DNA of 64,000 nt from Branchipolynoe longqiensis (lineage: Eukaryota; Annelida; Polychaeta; Phyllodocida; Polynoidae): the NCBI GenBank assembly GCA_030323885.1, contig CM059186.1, positions 28,257,005 through 28,321,004 on the forward strand, in the 5' to 3' direction. The notes below the pieces were generated by a model. The model did not search any database. It had not been told where the DNA came from and saw nothing but the letters and a program-made list of their open reading frames with translations. This document shows positions 27,101 through 42,100 of this stretch, in pieces. The translations under genes and the position numbers were made by a program. Numbering within the stretch: position 1 is the first letter of the stretch; each line of letters opens with the position of its first letter.

Positions 27101-30100
27101 CGCGGTGGGAGGCGGGAGGGGGTGGGAGGAGGGAAAGTGGGTGGGTGGGTGGGGGTGAGGGGGAGGTGAAAGCCTCAAATGAAGACATGCTTTCAAGAAA
27201 GACTCACGGAAGAAGGGGAACATATCTAAATCTGAACAATAAAAGAAACAATGTGAAATCTATAATCGCAGGGACATTTCTCTAGTATAGAGGGGGGTGT
27301 AATGACGTCACGAGGCAACTTTCGGTGGCCATATTGGATGACATACAGAAGGCTTGCAACTGCCTACACTGTGATTATTTACTGATTTGTTGGTTTTTTT
27401 TGTCACTGTTATGAGCAGTCTGCCCTCAGAAGTTGTTGCTAAAGTGCTGTAAGTAAGCACACTGGATGTAAACTGCCCAGAACCTCCCATAAAACAAGAA
27501 AACTCTGTTTTACTGCATCTGCATGCATTCATAACATGGCTAGGGAGGGTGCTCGTAATCCAAGATGGCTGACCGCTGATTGCTAAGTAATGACGTCACG
27601 TGCACTCCCTCTATACGTAAATGTAATTACCATATTCTCGCGGGTTAACACCTGTGTGTTGGTTAATGCCCACCCCCCACGTGGCCAATATTTTGTAGAC
27701 GCCCACCACTTAAACGCCCATGTGTGGGTAAACGCCCACCCACCCCCACTTCAGTGATTTGCCAATTTAAACGCCCAGGGTGTTAACCCGCGAGAATAAG
27801 GTATGCTGTTGATAAAACATCTGTATTTCAACAAAGTGTCCCCGTTTACAGACACTGAGGTGGTGATCTATGCCTACATATAGAAGATATCATGTAGGTC
27901 ATGTGGCAGGTGGGCGCTGTGGGGTTTTATTGTTGTGTGTATTGGTGAGCTCAGAGAGCTGGCTAATATAGAGGAGCTGGCATAGACCTCCTCTACAGTG
28001 GTGGCGACCTCTGGTGAGCAAATCGGAGTACTCCTAAATAGCTCCAGGTCTCCCGTAGGCGTCAGTGTGCAGGAAGGTTAGATGTTGGGGAATCAATAAG
28101 AGACCTTGCAAAAACACTACATATAATATATATAATATATAAATTCATGCAGTATATATATTATAACATAAAACAAATAATATTACGTATATAATAAATA
28201 TAAATATTATACATATAATACACATATAATATACAGATTATATACATATAATATACATATAATATACATATAATATATATATAATATTATATACATTGAT
28301 ATACATTACAATATAATATATGCAGAACTATGTCCTTAGAAATTTTAAATATTAAATTTTAAATTTAAATAAAAAATGAAAATACATATACTGGTAATCT
28401 TGGAAACAAAAATAGTAATAATGATAAACTTAGACATTATTTATGTGCTGAATCAATAAAGGGTGGGTGCAGTACTACGACTACTACGACTACTACGACT
28501 ACTACTATTATTATTTTTATTATTACTATTACTACTAATGATAATAATAATTTAGGACATTATTATTCAAGAAGCACTGGACATAAACAATAGTCCACTG
28601 GTAATAGTAATAACGGCCAGCCTAGGGATGATTTACTTTAGACATGAATAATGGCTGTTCAAAATTAAAAGCAAAGCATGTTTTATTTAAAGATGCCTCT
28701 ACTGCACATTGATTTTCATATCATCGGATATTGGACGTCCAACATATGGTCATTCTGACATTTATTTGGAGGAAACCCATTGCTGCCACATAGGCTACTC
28801 TTTCCAATAACCAGCAAGGGCTATTCTATGTGCACTTTCCCAGAGACAGGACAGCACATACCACAGCCTTTGATGAACGAGATGTAGACCACTGGTTCGA
28901 ACGGAAAATAGCCCAAACTGCAGATGGGTCCACTGAGCAGGATCGATAGGATGACAGACACCTTCACAGGTGGACACACTACCGCCTTAGTTACGTCCCA
29001 CACCCCGTTCAAAATGAATGCTTATAGATAAGAAATAAATGCTTATAGATAGTAATCTAGACTGTTCTAACAATTGCTTCATAGGACTGAATTTATAAGG
29101 GCTGCGACGATTCAGTGACAATTTGATAAACAGGCTTTAAAAATGGACAAAATAAATCAAACTAAATTCAAAGTGGATGGTGAGGACCGTTTTTTCCCAG
29201 CTTTTACATCCTAGCAATATCTAAGGTCATATCAGCCCTTGTACCGACTTGTGACACTGTGAACCCATGGCCCAACTGGGAGCCCAGGCCACCAGCATCA
29301 TGACCCACTCAGTCACACCATCCTGCTATTGAGTTGGTTGGTGTTGGACTTTTACGTCCTGCCAACATCTAAGGTCATATAAGGACAGGTACCAACTTAT
29401 GACAGTGCGCATTTATGGCGACTTTATAGTGCTGCCCCATGGCAACCAACCTAGATCGGCGGCGATTGACGTCAATCGGTGGCACTTGACCTAAATCTGT
29501 GGCAACTGACCTAAATATGCGGTGACTGACCTAAATCAGTGGCGTTTGACCTAGATCAGTGGCGTTTGACCTAAATCGGTGGCGACTAACCTAAATCGAT
29601 GCCACCCAACGTAAATTGGCAGTGATTGATGTCAATCGGTGCAAGTGACCTAAATCTGTGGCGACTGACCTAAATCAGTTGCGTTTGACCTCAATTGGTG
29701 GCAACTGACCTAAATCGATAGCAACCAACCAAAATCGGCGGCCATTGACATAATTCGGCGGCGATTGACCTAATTCGACGGCGGCGAACCTAAATGATCG
29801 GCAATTGACCTAATTCAGCTTAAATCCTACTGGAACAGACTCGAATGCTGGGCACCCACTGACATTTGCTGACAGACTAATTGATTGTCGACAGCTGCAA
29901 ACTGACCGCTTGTTGACAGCTGTCGTCTTACCATGTAAGTCGACAGTTGCCAACCAATTAGAACAATGACCAAACTTCGACACAGCACATGTAAATAGTC
30001 CCACGGACTATCGGTGAGGATCAGACAGTCGATGGCAGTCAGGCGAAGAAAAATCAGTGCTGCCTCCGCTTTTCATGACATGACACAACTACCATAAAAA

Positions 30101-33100
30101 TGAAATAAAACAATCTACAATGTATTATAAATAACAAAAGAATATATATACAGAAATATGCAAGCGAAGAAAATCATAGGTCCTGACGCAATTAGCTATT
30201 GATCAGAAGTATACACAGTACAGCGCCAATTAACGCACTGGCGGCAATTCTGGACAATTAGTTATACACCGGAAGTAGAGGGCTTACCTTCCTCACTAAC
30301 AGCGTCTCTGTCATCCTCGTCATCTGACATGGCGTCTGTCGTATCCTCGCGCTCCCTGGTGGGTAGACAGAGAACTAGCGGTTAGAAACGGTGTAGCAAT
30401 CCAATCACAGATCTACAAGTGGCAAATACATACAGAAGCTTCTAATTAGAACACTTAGTTTGGCTTTAAAAACAATATAGACTTACTATGTGAAGTATAC
30501 TGATGAAACTACATAATACTAATATCATAATGGCAATTTAAGCTGCGATTATTTTTTTAGGGGAAAAAAAGAAGGGTTCAAAATCTATTTCATAGAAATA
30601 ATATCGCCTGTGTGCAGGTAAATAAGAAAAACAGGGGACATAATTATAATAACTTAAGTACAAAATCCACCAACTTAGGTACAAACTGAATAACAATACA
30701 CCATTGTGCAACAAAGTTTAGCACACAACTGAAGATGGGTTACTGGTATTAAAGGCGTGCTAGTCTCACTTAGAACTGAACTACTAGAGGGGTACAGAGG
30801 CCATGCCCGGCAAGACGCACAGGCCAGAGGGTGGTGGCGGTGTGTGTATGTGTGTATGTGTGTGGGTTATGGGGGTAGTAGTGCACCGTTGTAATGCTGT
30901 AGGCATGTCTGTTCTTATCATAAGTCTTAACTGCGGCTCTTCCACTACGCATCACGTGACTATCTCCACATGCACACACCATGCACGCCATCTTAAGTAA
31001 CGTCCCAGACATACGGGCAACTGGTTGGTTTTGTTACGTCCTGGCAAAATCTAAGGTCATATCAGGATGGGTACTGACTTATGACAGTGCGCACTCATGG
31101 TGGTTTTATAGTGCTGCCCTACTGGGAGACCAGGCTGCCAGCACCATGACCTGATATCCCACTCAGGCACATTACCCGGACACTGAGCCAACCAGTGCTT
31201 GCTCTATCCTAATAATGCAAGCGCCTGGCTAGGAAGCGACAACATAGGGGCAACTGCTGACCTGGTTAGAGCCAGCGTCGGCCTAGGGTTGCTGGTGCCC
31301 TGGGCAAATTGAATTCCGGCGCCCTTACAAGTATTAATTCTCTTTTAAATCTAGGATTTCGAGAAATTATATTTGGCGCCCCCTAGCATGTGGCACCCCG
31401 AGCGACTTCCCAAGTTCTCGGTACCTTCAGAGCCTTGGATAGAGCCAGAATCTCCAGCCAGCCACATAGTCAGGGCGTGAGAGAGATGGCGGGGAGCGGA
31501 GGGGCTGAGGGGTGGTGGTCAAAATAACCGAAGCAACCATATTTATGACCAACCATGCAGTACCTTGAGAAGCCTTGAATTTAACCTATTTTGGGTAATT
31601 AGCCTTGAAGGCCCTGAATTCCATTAAACTCCCCCCACTGATCTAAATTAGTCTGAAATCGCCATTTGCCATTGTTGTTTTCCCCCTGAAATCCAAATGA
31701 AAATACTCTTGAATTCCTATCAAAAACATCCTTGAAAAAACTCGAATTCCATATCTTCACATGTGTACGCACCCTGAGTATCCTATTCAGGCATTAAATA
31801 TATACACACATGTAAATAATTATTTACTTCACCACCGGCACCGAACAGCGACATTGTCTGTACCATATATAAAAACACCCGATAGTGTTCACTACTAATG
31901 GTACTAGTACCATTTGACTGGTGCTGCTTTATAGGTTAGCGAATTCTAACTGTACTAGACCAATACTCCACAAGCCGCAGATATCGTTGATACTTCTTGC
32001 TGCCTCTCAGTAGCATGAAGCATTGACTGGCAAGTATGGGCGTATATGAGATGAATTGGGTAGAGAATGGCATATTTTCTATCGAGTGGAGAGGTACAAA
32101 TGACAAGTGATGTCCCCGCTTTCCCCCAATAGAGTTGGGACAAGTAACAAATGGCAGCACATCGATTCAACTTTACATTCTGCCTGAAAAAAATACAACT
32201 ACATCAGAAACAGAGTAAGCAATTCTTATGTTAAAATGAATCAATTCTTTTAAAAAGATTTAAATTATTAAAGTCATCTGCAATAGTGTAGTTTCTGAAA
32301 TACGGCTACTTTCCAAAGTAAATTTGTCTGTGTCAATTTGTTTCAGAAATGGAGAACAAAACAATGCCTTGCTTTGCTTTTAGGCTAAATAACCGATCCA
32401 AGTGGCATTCTCTGTGGTGGAGTGGTTAGAGTGTCTGACTTTTTTCTAGGTCAGACTCCTAATCTGAGGGTCGGCGGTTCGATTCCCCGTGCCCCCAGCT
32501 CTGCCAATTTGGATTTCCACCGCTCTGTATAACTTACAGCGTCATCAAAGGCCAGTTGCTCTCATACCATGTCTATGTGGTGTGGGAGGAAAAAAATCCC
32601 TTGGGTTGGTAAAAGTGTAGGCTCGGGCTTTCTATCGACCAGCAGTGGAATGAGGAAGACCAGTCGTCTATGACTGAAATTTCCCCTGCTTAAACAACTA
32701 ATGGACTAAAAAAAAATTATTAAATAAATCAGCTATCACAAATTTGAATATTTACCTAACAGAACAGTGGTGGCGTAATACATACTTAATGTAACCTTTC
32801 TGTTGTTGAGGTTTCAGGGCTAAAATGTGGCGGATTGATATCAGACTCAACCACTTCGTATTTCCATCTAGTTTGATATGGATGTCATTGGTGCATCCTG
32901 CAAACTTAACTGTGATAGGACCACGTAAACTATATACATTATATTATATATATACATGACAAATAAATTGCCCATATAAGCGTATACACGTAAATATATA
33001 ATATATATATATATATAACTTAACAACATATAATTGACGATGTTCAATTATATATATAGATATGCATGTATGTATATATAATTTAGCATCCATATAATTG

Positions 33101-36100
33101 ACCAATTAAATTACATAATATATATACATATGTAGATACATATATAATTTAATATTCATATAATTGACCATGTTAAATTATATATATATACACATATACA
33201 TCTATATATATATATAATTTATCATACATATTCACGCTAAATTATATATATACACTTTAACATATATATATACTATTAATATACACTTTAGCATGATCCC
33301 ACCACGGTTATGTATTAAAAATCTCATACTTATTAAAGCTATATTTGTGTTTAAAGGTGAATTTGGCAGACGACCCGACCCATGCAGAGGCAGTGTTGGT
33401 TGACAGAATCGATGTGAGATATGTACAAAGAATTGATTTCATTGTAAGGGCGCGGGTGTGTGTGTGTGTGTGTATGCTGGGAAGGAGTGGCGGGACGAGG
33501 TGAGGCGTTGTGAGTGTGTGTCTGAGGGTGTGTGTGTGTGTGGGGGGGGGGGTGCTGGTTGCTAGGCGTTGGGAGGGTGTGGTGGAGAGTTTGGTTGGGG
33601 GTGGGTGGTAGTGGGGGAGTGGTTGCTATGCGTTTGGAGGGTGTGGGTTGGCGGGGCGAAGTGAGCCGTTGGGAGGGTGTGTGTGTGGGGGGTAGTGGTT
33701 GCTAGGCGTTGGGAGGGTGTGTGGGAGGGTGTATGGGAGAGTGTATGGGAGAGGGAGAGTGTATGGGAGAGGGTGTGTGGGAGAGTGTGTGGGAGAGTGT
33801 GTGGGGGTGGGTGGGAGTGGGGGTTGCTATCGTTTGGAGGGTGTGGGGGGTGGCGGGGCGAGGTGAGGCGTTGTGAGTGTGTGTCTGAGGGTGTGTGTGT
33901 GTGGGGGGGGGGGGGGCTGGTTGCTAGGCGTTGGGAGGATGTGGTGGAGAGTGTGGGTGGGGGTGGGTGGTAGTGGGGGATTGGTTGCTATGCGTTTGGA
34001 GGGTGTGGGGTGGCGGGGCGAGGTGTGGCGTTGGGAGGGTGTGTGTGTGTGGGGGGGGGGAGTGGTTGCTAGGCGTTGGGAGGGTGTGGGGGAGAGTGTA
34101 TGGGAGAGAGTGTATGGGAGAGGGTGTGTGGGAGAGTGTGTGGGAGAGTGTGTGGGGGTGGGTGGTAGTGGGGGTTGCTATCGTTTGGAGGGTGTGGGTT
34201 GGCGGGGCGAGGTGAGGCGTTGAGAGTGTGTGTGGGAGGATGTGTATGTGTGTGGGGGGGGGGGGAGTGGTTGCTAGGTGTTGGGAGGGTATGTGTGGGG
34301 TGGCGGGGCGAGGCTTTCGGAGGTGAGGCGTTGGGAGGGTGTGTGGGAGAGTGTGTGGGAGAGTGTGTGGGAGAGTGTGTGGGAGAGTGTGTGGGAGAGT
34401 GTGTGGGAGAGTGTGTGGGAGAGTGTGTGGGAGAGTGTGTGGGGGTGGAGGGTGGCGGGACGACGTGAGGCGTTGGGAGGTTGTGTGGGAGGTTGGGGAG
34501 TGGTTGCTAACCACGTGACCACAGATAGCTTCTACAGATTGCCCCCAAGCCGAGAAAACACCAGGTGAGAAACCCAACGTACCGATGAAGAGTTCCCGCA
34601 GTGCTAACAATCCACAAAATCGCCACATTACCTTCACAGCAACTTCCCCCAACTCCGGTTTGTTTGTTTGTTTGTTGTTGTTTTACATCCTAGCAACATC
34701 TAAGGTCATATCAGGACGGGTACCGACTTGTGACAGTGCGCACTCATGGCGACTATATAGTGCTGCCCCACTGGGAAATCAGGACTCCGGAACCACCGTC
34801 ATTCACCCTCAGCCCCCATCTACTGAATCATGTTCAGCCGTGACTCACCCCCATTAAAAAATGGGAGGCCAACCCCAAAACGGAGGCAATGCCAATACTT
34901 ATGGGAACATTCTTTTTCAAACATTTTCAAACTTTTGTTGTTGTTGGTGTTGGTTGACTCATCAAAAATATACCCCTTCATGAGATGAGAATTGAGATCA
35001 GGACAACTCATCTTTACAGATAAGGAAAATCACAGCGTACATATGGACCGGAAGTGCGCTAACCGGAAGTGACACCTACCACGCACGACACTGCGCAGCC
35101 GCATGCTTACCTCCACGCGCCGCAAGGTCTGATGGGTAAACCCCAGGGTGCGCAGTGCAATCATTGCTATTCACATAGCAGTGGCCAGCTTCGATGACAA
35201 TGTGACCATGTGACAGTGACAGTGACAGTGGAAACCCTCGAGGATGATGCATAACAGCACTGTCAAATTCACGCTAACACGATCATAAGTAGAGCCACTT
35301 GAAACAGATCTGGGCCCGTATGCATGATGCGGTGTTAGCTTACACTCTGTGTGTTTGCGCTAACACCGCACTGCTTCTTGCATACTGAGTTTTAGCCGCT
35401 AACCTAGAAATCCCCACCAAAACCAGTTTTGGCTCACTAACACTGCATCATGCATACGGGCCCTGGTCTTCGATCATTTATGTGGAGGGTAATTCGGCGA
35501 ATTAGTCATGGCGACCAGGAGTGGCGGCAAGTCGCTTGCGTGGTACAACACATTGAATTCTGAGAGAACTAGTTGCCACACACTGCTACACTAAGGTGGG
35601 GTAGGGGTCATCGCAAGCGACAAGCTGTGGCAATTAGTCACCTAGTGAAGCCTCAACTCTAACTATGAAGGCTTGCCTTGCGCATGCGCACCCTAGCTGC
35701 ATTAACCCTTTGGGGCCGGGAGCGTCCGCAAGTTCCACGTGCTTAAAACCCTAGTGGGCCTGTAGTTGAATTGCTTTTCTAGATATGTTTAATTGACAAT
35801 TTATAGATCATATCAGAAATACAGTGCTACCCGATTGCAGGTGCATTCAGGCGCACCTGGACTGTAAGCATGCGAAACATGCGGGTGCACTCGGCTCCAA
35901 AGGGTTATCCCAGCTATTTATAGGATTATGCTGTACTCAAAAAGTGTGCTTTAAGATACAAGAGATCTATTGGCATTGGGGAATCAACATGGTTTGTGCT
36001 TGATTAAATGCATCAGTCAGTTTTGATGAGGTGCACAAAGACAGGCAGAGGCGGTGACTGGTTGAGGAGGTTTGGGTTAGTTTGCGGCTATGTTAGGGGT

Positions 36101-39100
36101 CTACTATCAAATCAGCGCAACCTGCATTCATCAAAGATGCATTATGAGAATAATAACAAATTGGGGTATATACATATATATATATTTACATGAATAATAT
36201 ATTTATATAATTCCGCACATATATTTGTATACAAATTGTACATATGAGGAGTTCAAGTGCAAAACGCCGTAAATGCCAATTAAAGAATTGAGATAAAAGT
36301 TGGAAAAATTTGTTTTATTTAATGACGCCGCTAGAGCACATTGATTTTTATCATCGGCTATTGGACGTCAACCATATGGTCATTCTGACATATTTCTTTG
36401 GAGGAAACCAGCTGCCGCCACATAGGCTACTCTTTCCGATAAGCAGCAAGGGGTCTTTTATATTCACTTTCCCACAGACCAGACAGCACATTCCACAGCC
36501 TTTGATGAACCAGTTGTGGACCACTGGTTGGAATGGAAAATAGCCCAAACTGCAAATAGATCCACTGAGCAGGATCGATAGGATGACCGGCAGCTTCACA
36601 GGTGGACACTCTACAGCCTGTGCTACGTCCCGCTCCCGAGATAAGTCAAACCTCCAAAAGGTTAATTCCTTTACATTCCTAGATATTTTGTTCATTGCTC
36701 CCTAACTATTTCATCACAAGAAAAGTGGAATTAGTGAGAATTATAGTTACGTTCAGGTAAAAATCACTTATTTTAATTAAATCTTTGGATTGGTATTGTC
36801 ATGGGGGTGATGAAAATGGGAATTATTGCGCCTAGAGCAGGACTCGAACCCACATCTCTTTGCATTCCGGGCCAGTGTGCTAACCATTACACCACCTAGG
36901 CTCCCTGATATCAACACGCTACCCACGCCTACCTGTCTATGTGGCTCCTTGCCTAAGAGGTCAGTGCAGACCACTACACTCGTCCCCCTGGAATTGTAAG
37001 TCTTGTAATGCTTACAATTACATACATACAGGCAATGCACTTACACATACACAGGGTAGGTTCTACAACTATACAGCGCGTAGCTTGTATAGGATCATGG
37101 TCACGGCAACCAGTGTCATGGGGGTGATGAAAATGGGAATTATTGCACCTAGAGCGGGACTCGAACCCACATCTCTTTGCATTCCGGGCCAGTGTGCTAA
37201 CCATTACACCACCTAGGCTCCCTGATATCAACACGCTACCCACGCCTACCTGTCTATGTGGCTCCTTGCCTAAGAGGTCAGTGCAGACCACTACAGTATT
37301 TATGGTGTTTTGCGCTTGAAGTCTTCATAAATACATAAATAACATACATTTACACTTATTCCAATTCATTTATAATAATTTCATTAGCCAATACATGACT
37401 GTATGTATTTTTCATGATCTTTTAAAGTTGCATAATCCAGTGGTTTCTGAGTTTCTGCCACATTAGTTAGACGAGACTGTCTCAAAAGGTGCTAAGCAAT
37501 ATGGGACGAAACTGTGTCCATAGTAACGATCAACACACTATCTACTTATGCATTTGCTCAGGATAAACTGATTTGCTTTTTACATTGTGTTTCATAATCC
37601 CAATAGAATACATATTGATTTGAAGCAAATGTCCTTGTGTTTTCAGTGTAAGCGTTTCTGTGCTGTTTTGTGTCAATCGTTACTATGGACAAAAAAATGA
37701 AGAGCTAGCACCTTTTGAGACAGGCTCATATATGTGTTGATCATTATTATCTATCTACCTTACTTTAATTTGAAGCAACTTCTATTTTAATGTACAATCC
37801 TTGGGTGCTTTTGAACTGAAAACATGCAAATAATTTTGACAAGCACATCGAAATGCTAGAAATCAGCAATGACAGATTAACAAAATACTAATTGACGTAA
37901 TCTTCTTTCTGTGCAGCAGTAAATGATTCATAAGCGCACCAATATCGAAGTGGAATATGTAGAATTAAATTTAAGGAAATCCGTGGGTTTCGAAAATGTT
38001 ATACATTCATTGGATTATACAGCTTTAAAATTACAGAAAAGACTTGATTAAAATTGGGTCAATCATAGTTCATACTCCCCCCCCCGGAAAACACAATCTA
38101 AATACAATAAAGGACACATCGTTACATAAAATGTATAGTTTTTTATTAGAAGTAAGCATATAACAACACCATTTCCCCCAGTTGTAGCCGATTAGATAGG
38201 GTTTAACTGCATAGTCCCTTTTTGCAATAGTTGAAACCTTGAACCGACTGGTAAACAATCTAATGGATTACCTCCATATCCATGTACCCTTAACTCATAG
38301 AGCTCCATGTGAACCTTGTTCACTTAGTAAGTGACTCCCTGTGGTACCATAAACACTTTGAGACGATTCGCCTGATTGGGGGTTGGGGTGGGGGGTCCTT
38401 ATACCATTCACACACATTATGACCCTTTAACAAAATATTTAATAAACAAAATTAATAAAAACCAACCAAAACACCACTTCCAGTCCCTAGGTTTACAGTT
38501 ATAAACCATAGTTTATGAGACCATTTACAGAATTTCATTTACAGAATTCCATTCACACATTTTTCGATTAAAAAAAACCCACAGCAAAATTCTGTTTTAA
38601 CCACCAACCAGCTTACTCAGCTGCAAATAAACATTGTTATCCAACGAATTAACAGCAGCAACAACAACAAAATCACCAAATAAATCACGGAGCTGATTTA
38701 TCAGCCACCACTGGACTCTACTCGGATTTGCTTATTTGAATGAAACCCTGAGATTTTGGATATTGAACTTTGGAATTATTGTGGCAATTTCTATGATGTT
38801 CAGAGATGCTGGTTATCTAAATGAACTAAACTCACTGTTGTCTGATTCTCAATAGCGTACATGTAGGGAGTGGGGGGGGGGGGGTACAGGGCTGTTTGTT
38901 ATCGCCAAGTTATATAGGCATCAACATATTAACCACACAGCCACATTATATAGCTATTCGCACATGGACTATGCAGTACAATTACACAGCCACTGATATG
39001 GTAACTGTACTATACAACCACAGTACCGGGTATATATCCACCAATACATATCCACCAATATAGTAACTGTACTATGTAATCATGGTATATACTGATGAGT

Positions 39101-42100
39101 GATCAATTTGGTAACTGTACTATACAACCACAATATATAGCCAGTCAGTGAATCGACTACATATCCACCAATATAGTAACTGTACTATATAACCAGTGTA
39201 TAATGAAGAGCGACCATTGTGGTAACTGCACTATATAACCACAGTATATAGCCATCAATGCATCGACTACATATCCACCAATATATTCCCTGTACTATAT
39301 AACCATGGTATAATGAAGAGCGATCAATTGGGTAACAGTACTATATAACCACAGTATATAGCCATCAATGTATCGACTACATATCCACCAATATAGTAAC
39401 TGTACTATATAACCACAGTGTATAATGAAGAGCGACCATTGTGGTAACTGTACTATATAACCCCAGTATATAGCCATCGATACATACCCACCAATATAGT
39501 AACTGTACTATATAACCATGGTATATAATGAAGAGTGGCCATTGTGGTAACTGTACTATATAACCATAGTATATAGCCATCCATACATATCCACCAATAT
39601 AGTAACTGTACTATATAACCATGGTATATAATGAAGAGTGGCCATTGTGGTAACTGTACTATACAACCACAGTATATAGCCATCAATACATATCCACCAA
39701 TATAGTAACTGTACTGTATAATCATGGTATATAATGAAGAGTGGCCATTGTGGTAACTGTACTATATAACCATAGTATATAGCCATCCATACATATCCAC
39801 GAATATAGTAACTGTACTATATAACCATGGTATATAATGAAGAGCCACCATTGTGGTAACTGTACTATATAACCATAGTATATAGCCACCCATACATATC
39901 CACCAATATAGTAACTGTACTATATAACCATGGTATATAATGAAGAGTGGCCATTGTGGTAACTGTACTATATAACCATAGTATATAGCCATCGATACAT
40001 ACCCACCATTATAGTAACTGTACTATATAACCATGGTATATAATGAAGAGCAACCATTGTGGTAACTGTACTATATAACCATAGTATATAGCCATCAATA
40101 CATATAATGAAGAGCGGCCATTGTGGTAACTGTACTATATAACCATAGTATATAGCCATCCATACATATCCACCAATATAGTAACTGTACTATATAACCA
40201 TGGTATATAATGAAGAGCGACCATTGTGGTAACTGTACTATACAACCATAGTATATAGCCATCAATACATACCCACCAATATAGTAACTGTACTATATAA
40301 CCATGGTATATAATGAAGAGCGACCATTGTGGTAACTGTGCTATATAACCATAGTTTATATCCAGTCAGTGAATCGACTACATATCCACCAATTTAGTAA
40401 CTGTACTATATAGTGACAGTATATAATGAAGAGCGACCATTGTGGTAACTGTACTATATAACCATCAGTAAATCGACTACATATCCACCAATATAATATC
40501 TGTAATACATAACCATGGTATATAACCATCAGAGAATCGACTACATATCCACCAATATAGTAACTGTACTATATAACTATGGTATATAATGAAGAGCGAC
40601 CATTGTGGAAAATATACTATATAACCAGTGAATCGACTACATATCCACCAATATAGTAACTACTATATAACCACAGTATATAGCAATGAGCAATTAAGTT
40701 GGTAATGGCATTATATAATCACAGTATATAGCATTCAACAACCATTATGATAATGGTACTAATAGTACCATTATGATAATAGTACATCTAGTCACCAGTG
40801 CAACATATCCACCAATACGGTAACTGTACTATATAACCACCGTATACAATGAAGAGTGACCGTTGGGGTAACTATGTTATATAAACACAGTATATAACCA
40901 TCAGCATATGAATTAGGCAGTAAAACTACATAGCGCCCAATATGATTAAGGTACTATACAACCGCAGTTTATAGCAATCAGCATATCAACTATACATCTA
41001 CCATTATAATAACTGTGCTATATAACACAGTATATAACCATCAGCATATGAATTAGGCAGTAAAACTACATAGCGCCCAATATGATTAAGGTAGTATACA
41101 ACCGCAGTTTATAGCAATCAGCATATCAACAATACATCTACCATTATAATAACTGTGCTATATAACACAGTATATAACCATCAGCATATGAATTAGGCAG
41201 TAAAACTACATAGCGCCCAATATGAGGACTTAACGCGTTGCATCGCATATCACAAACCGCCACGTTTATCCATAGCAGAATCAGGCATATTCAAACTATT
41301 TAGCATACTACAACATTATCAATAATAACTGTGCTATATAACACAGTATATAACCATCAGCAACCAATATGGCAACTGTACTATATAAGCACATAATATA
41401 ACCCATCAGCGTATGGACTACACAATAAAATTACATAGTACCTAAGTACCTGTAATCGCACTATATAGCCATCGGTGCATGGATTATGAAGTAAAATTAC
41501 ATAAAGCAACATTCGAATCACATAAACATTCAACATAAAACCATAGTTAATTATAGAGCTAAATTATGTAGTATTAGGTATATGAATGATATATTTTCAA
41601 ACTAATTTGATCCCTCGGTAAAAATAAATTCGAGTTATATTATAATTAAAATTGACATTAACAGTCATTAAAACTAGTTCATGTGCATATCATATAGTTA
41701 TCGGCACTGATTTGGAAACAAATATGAATGAATATGCTCAAATCTGCAGAATACAATTAATAATACAAGGCATGGACTCGAAATAAACTGCATTAGGACA
41801 TTATGTGAGAAAAAAAGGTGAACAGTGCAACGTGGCTAAATCATAGTAAATGACACCATTTCTGAAATAAAGTAAATATTCCTATCAATCTCATTGACAG
41901 ATCCTTATTTGACACTGTACACTTATTTCCCCCACCCGTTTAGGTTATATCAATATATGCAGGCATGAAAGTGGTCGCCAGCAAAAAAACACGGAAATCA
42001 AGCCAAGATTCTTAAACTGACAGCGAATTTCCGCGAAAACACAGATCTTCTCTCATAGACTTAGCACTGTCAGGGAATCGTGGAAAAATGCCGGAAGTCA

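Larger units (their letters stand above)
15949..30287 (-). other. srGAP intron, 14.3 kb
   Basis: GT/AG intron. It contains the 70-bp minisatellite (16088-17062), SINE-A fragments, a large 16-17-bp/66-bp satellite (17930-19640), MITEs at 20735, 22800, 25386, 26468, 27285 and 27628, AT microsatellite (28115-28330), SINE-C (28679), and the 21-bp minisatellite (29443-29815). 19640-20730, 21130-22790 and 23840-25380 show no gene and no clear repeat family, apart from poly(C/G) tracts and a partly duplicated ttgccaac segment at about 24670 and 24850. Confidence 0.75.

Noticed and set aside
32409..32480. tRNA genes (also 36840, 37180, 42955, 58365 and the SINE-A heads)
   Set aside because: A and B boxes are present, but the cloverleaf is imperfect and each is attached to a repeated SINE body.
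33677..34652. Frames of up to 242 codons on both strands (PHTLPHTL, VGECVGEC)
   Set aside because: Pure translation of the GT-rich tandem array; open in several frames at once.
39295..40159. Overlapping minus-strand frames (MAIYYGYIVQLPQWPLF type)
   Set aside because: They repeat at the 103-bp satellite period or its double; no start context, splice site or homology.
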